NCBI GenBank assembly: GCA_036525535.1
Contig: DATDAH010000360.1
Coordinates: 1-6,643 of the forward strand
DNA length: 6,643 bases
Source of the DNA: DATDAH01 sp036525535
Lineage (GTDB): Bacteria > Actinomycetota > Acidimicrobiia > Acidimicrobiales > DATDAH01
Direction of reading: 5' to 3'
This document shows positions 5,658-6,643 of the stretch, one piece after another; the stretch's first letter is position 1, and every line of letters begins with the position of its first letter. Made by a program: the position numbers and the translations under genes. The notes beneath the pieces are model-generated. The model ran no database searches. It had not been told where the DNA came from and saw only the letters and a program-made list of their open reading frames with translations.

Positions 5658-6643
5658 ATGAGCGACGCAGTCGATCGGCGGGCCGAAGAGGCCCGCAAGG
5701 CGATGAGCGGCAGCGAAGAGCCCTCAGCGCAGCGCGGCCGCTACACGATCATCTCGGCCGACTCCCACTGCGGGCTCCCCGCGGCCGAGTACGGGCCCTT
5801 CCTCGACCAGAAGTATCACCGGCAGTTCGACGACTACCTGGCCGAGCAGCAGGGCTCTCGGGACGAGGCCCTGAAGCTCAACTACGACTACATCATGGGC
5901 TGGGAGACCGAGAACGCCGAGGGTCTCCGGGGGGCCTTCGACCCCGAGCAGCGGGACAAGGAGATGGACGCCGACGGCGTCTCGGCCGAGGTCATGTTCG
6001 CCGACGCCGACGCCATCACCGGCATGGCTTCCCCGCCCTTCGGGGCCGGCCTGGGGGCCGGGATGATCGACGACCCGGAGCTGGCCTATGCCGGCGCCCG
6101 GGCCCACAACCGCTTCCTGGTCGAGATGTGCAGCCACAGCCCGGAGCGCCGAGGTGGCATCGCCCTGGTCCCCATCGCCCACGACATCGAGCGGGGGGTC
6201 GAGGAGGTCGAGTGGCTGGCCGGCCAACCCGGCATCCGGGGCGTGATGATCCCGACCATGTGGCGGGACCGACTGCCGTACAACGACGCCGCCTACGACC
6301 CGGTCTGGGCCGCCTGCGAGGCCGCCGGGTTCCCGGTCCACACCCACTCCGGCGAGGCGCCTCGCGAGGAGATGGGCGAGCACATCGGCATCTACCTGGC
6401 CGAGGTCGTCTGGTGGGCCACCCGGCCGATGTGGCACCTCTTGTTCTCCGGCGCCTTCGAGCGCTTTCCCGGCCTGAAGTTCGTGGTCACCGAGGCCGCC
6501 GCCTACTGGTCCACCGACATGATGTGGAAGTGGGACCAGTACCTGGGGGGTGGGCACACGACCAAGAAGATGGCCGCCCTGATGAAGGGCAAGATCTCCA
6601 AGCTGCCGTCGGACTACTTCGGCTCGAACATCTTCATCGGGGC
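5658..6643 (+). CDS. Amidohydrolase-family metal-dependent hydrolase or decarboxylase (5' part, cut by window end)
   Basis: The frame stays open from ATG 5658 to the window end: 328 complete codons plus two bases, no stop. Family members are usually about 370-420 residues, so perhaps 50-90 are missing. A charged 28-residue leader precedes YTIISADSHCGLP (29-41), whose D35-S-H37 is the N-terminal metal-binding strand of the amidohydrolase_2 group (ACMSD and resorcylate decarboxylase relatives). Later barrel elements are GIRGVMIPT (192-200), FPVHTHSGEA (225-234) with H228 and H230, and FSGAFERFPGLKFVVTEAAAYW (263-284). In the last of these, glutamate E279 stands where many relatives carry histidine. 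The C-terminal aspartate motif is outside the window. It should act in the cytoplasm on a ring or carboxylated substrate, by hydrolysis or decarboxylation. It is coupled to the preceding gene by TGA-G-ATG, with a purine-rich AAGAAGAG upstream. Confidence 0.85.
   Translation, partial: MSDAVDRRAEEARKAMSGSEEPSAQRGRYTIISADSHCGLPAAEYGPFLDQKYHRQFDDYLAEQQGSRDEALKLNYDYIMGWETENAEGLRGAFDPEQRDKEMDADGVSAEVMFADADAITGMASPPFGAGLGAGMIDDPELAYAGARAHNRFLVEMCSHSPERRGGIALVPIAHDIERGVEEVEWLAGQPGIRGVMIPTMWRDRLPYNDAAYDPVWAACEAAGFPVHTHSGEAPREEMGEHIGIYLAEVVWWATRPMWHLLFSGAFERFPGLKFVVTEAAAYWSTDMMWKWDQYLGGGHTTKKMAALMKGKISKLPSDYFGSNIFIG

Noticed and set aside
5724..6557. 277-codon minus-strand open frame antisense to the amidohydrolase
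   Set aside because: The plus strand carries an intact amidohydrolase barrel; this frame is the mirror of it.

Overview
The window is dense, very GC-rich DNA with short intergenic gaps and GC-rich third codon positions. This fits Actinomycetota, and an acidimicrobial or mycobacterial-type relative is plausible. Two gene types support that placement: an SCO6745-family protein, and an ABC ATPase fused to a cyclic-nucleotide-binding domain next to an FtsX/MacB-type permease. The latter resembles the Rv2563/Rv2564 and Rv0072/Rv0073 pairs of Mycobacterium tuberculosis, as recalled rather than searched. The species cannot be named from the window. No tRNA, rRNA, CRISPR array, insertion sequence or clear intrinsic terminator was seen.

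Left part (1-2159). The window opens inside the 3' end of a + strand gene that looks like a DegT/DnrJ/EryC1/StrS sugar aminotransferase. Five bases later it meets a convergent nitronate monooxygenase-family flavoprotein (151-1260, minus). That gene is divergent, across 35 bases, from an SCO6745-family protein of unknown function (1296-2159, plus), which may be translated from a leaderless GTG start.

Central part (2178-4830, all minus). Transcription order is a TetR-family regulator, then an FtsX/MacB-type permease 39 bases later, then the ABC ATPase with its C-terminal cNMP-binding domain. Permease and ATPase are separated by one base, TGA-G-ATG. Together they look like a regulator plus a two-gene ABC system, possibly responsive to a cyclic nucleotide.

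Right part (4880-6643, plus). Divergent from tetR is a two-gene operon: an acetoacetate decarboxylase-superfamily enzyme, then a metal-dependent amidohydrolase cut off by the window end, again joined as TGA-G-ATG. Between tetR and this operon lies a 17-bp near-perfect palindrome that abuts the preferred tetR start codon. It is the best operator candidate.

The most coherent reading is a small-molecule response module. One TetR regulator would sit at a divergent promoter and control itself, probably the ABC pair downstream of it, and a two-enzyme catabolic or modifying operon on the other side. The enzyme families are recognisable but the substrate, the ligand and the transported molecule are not.
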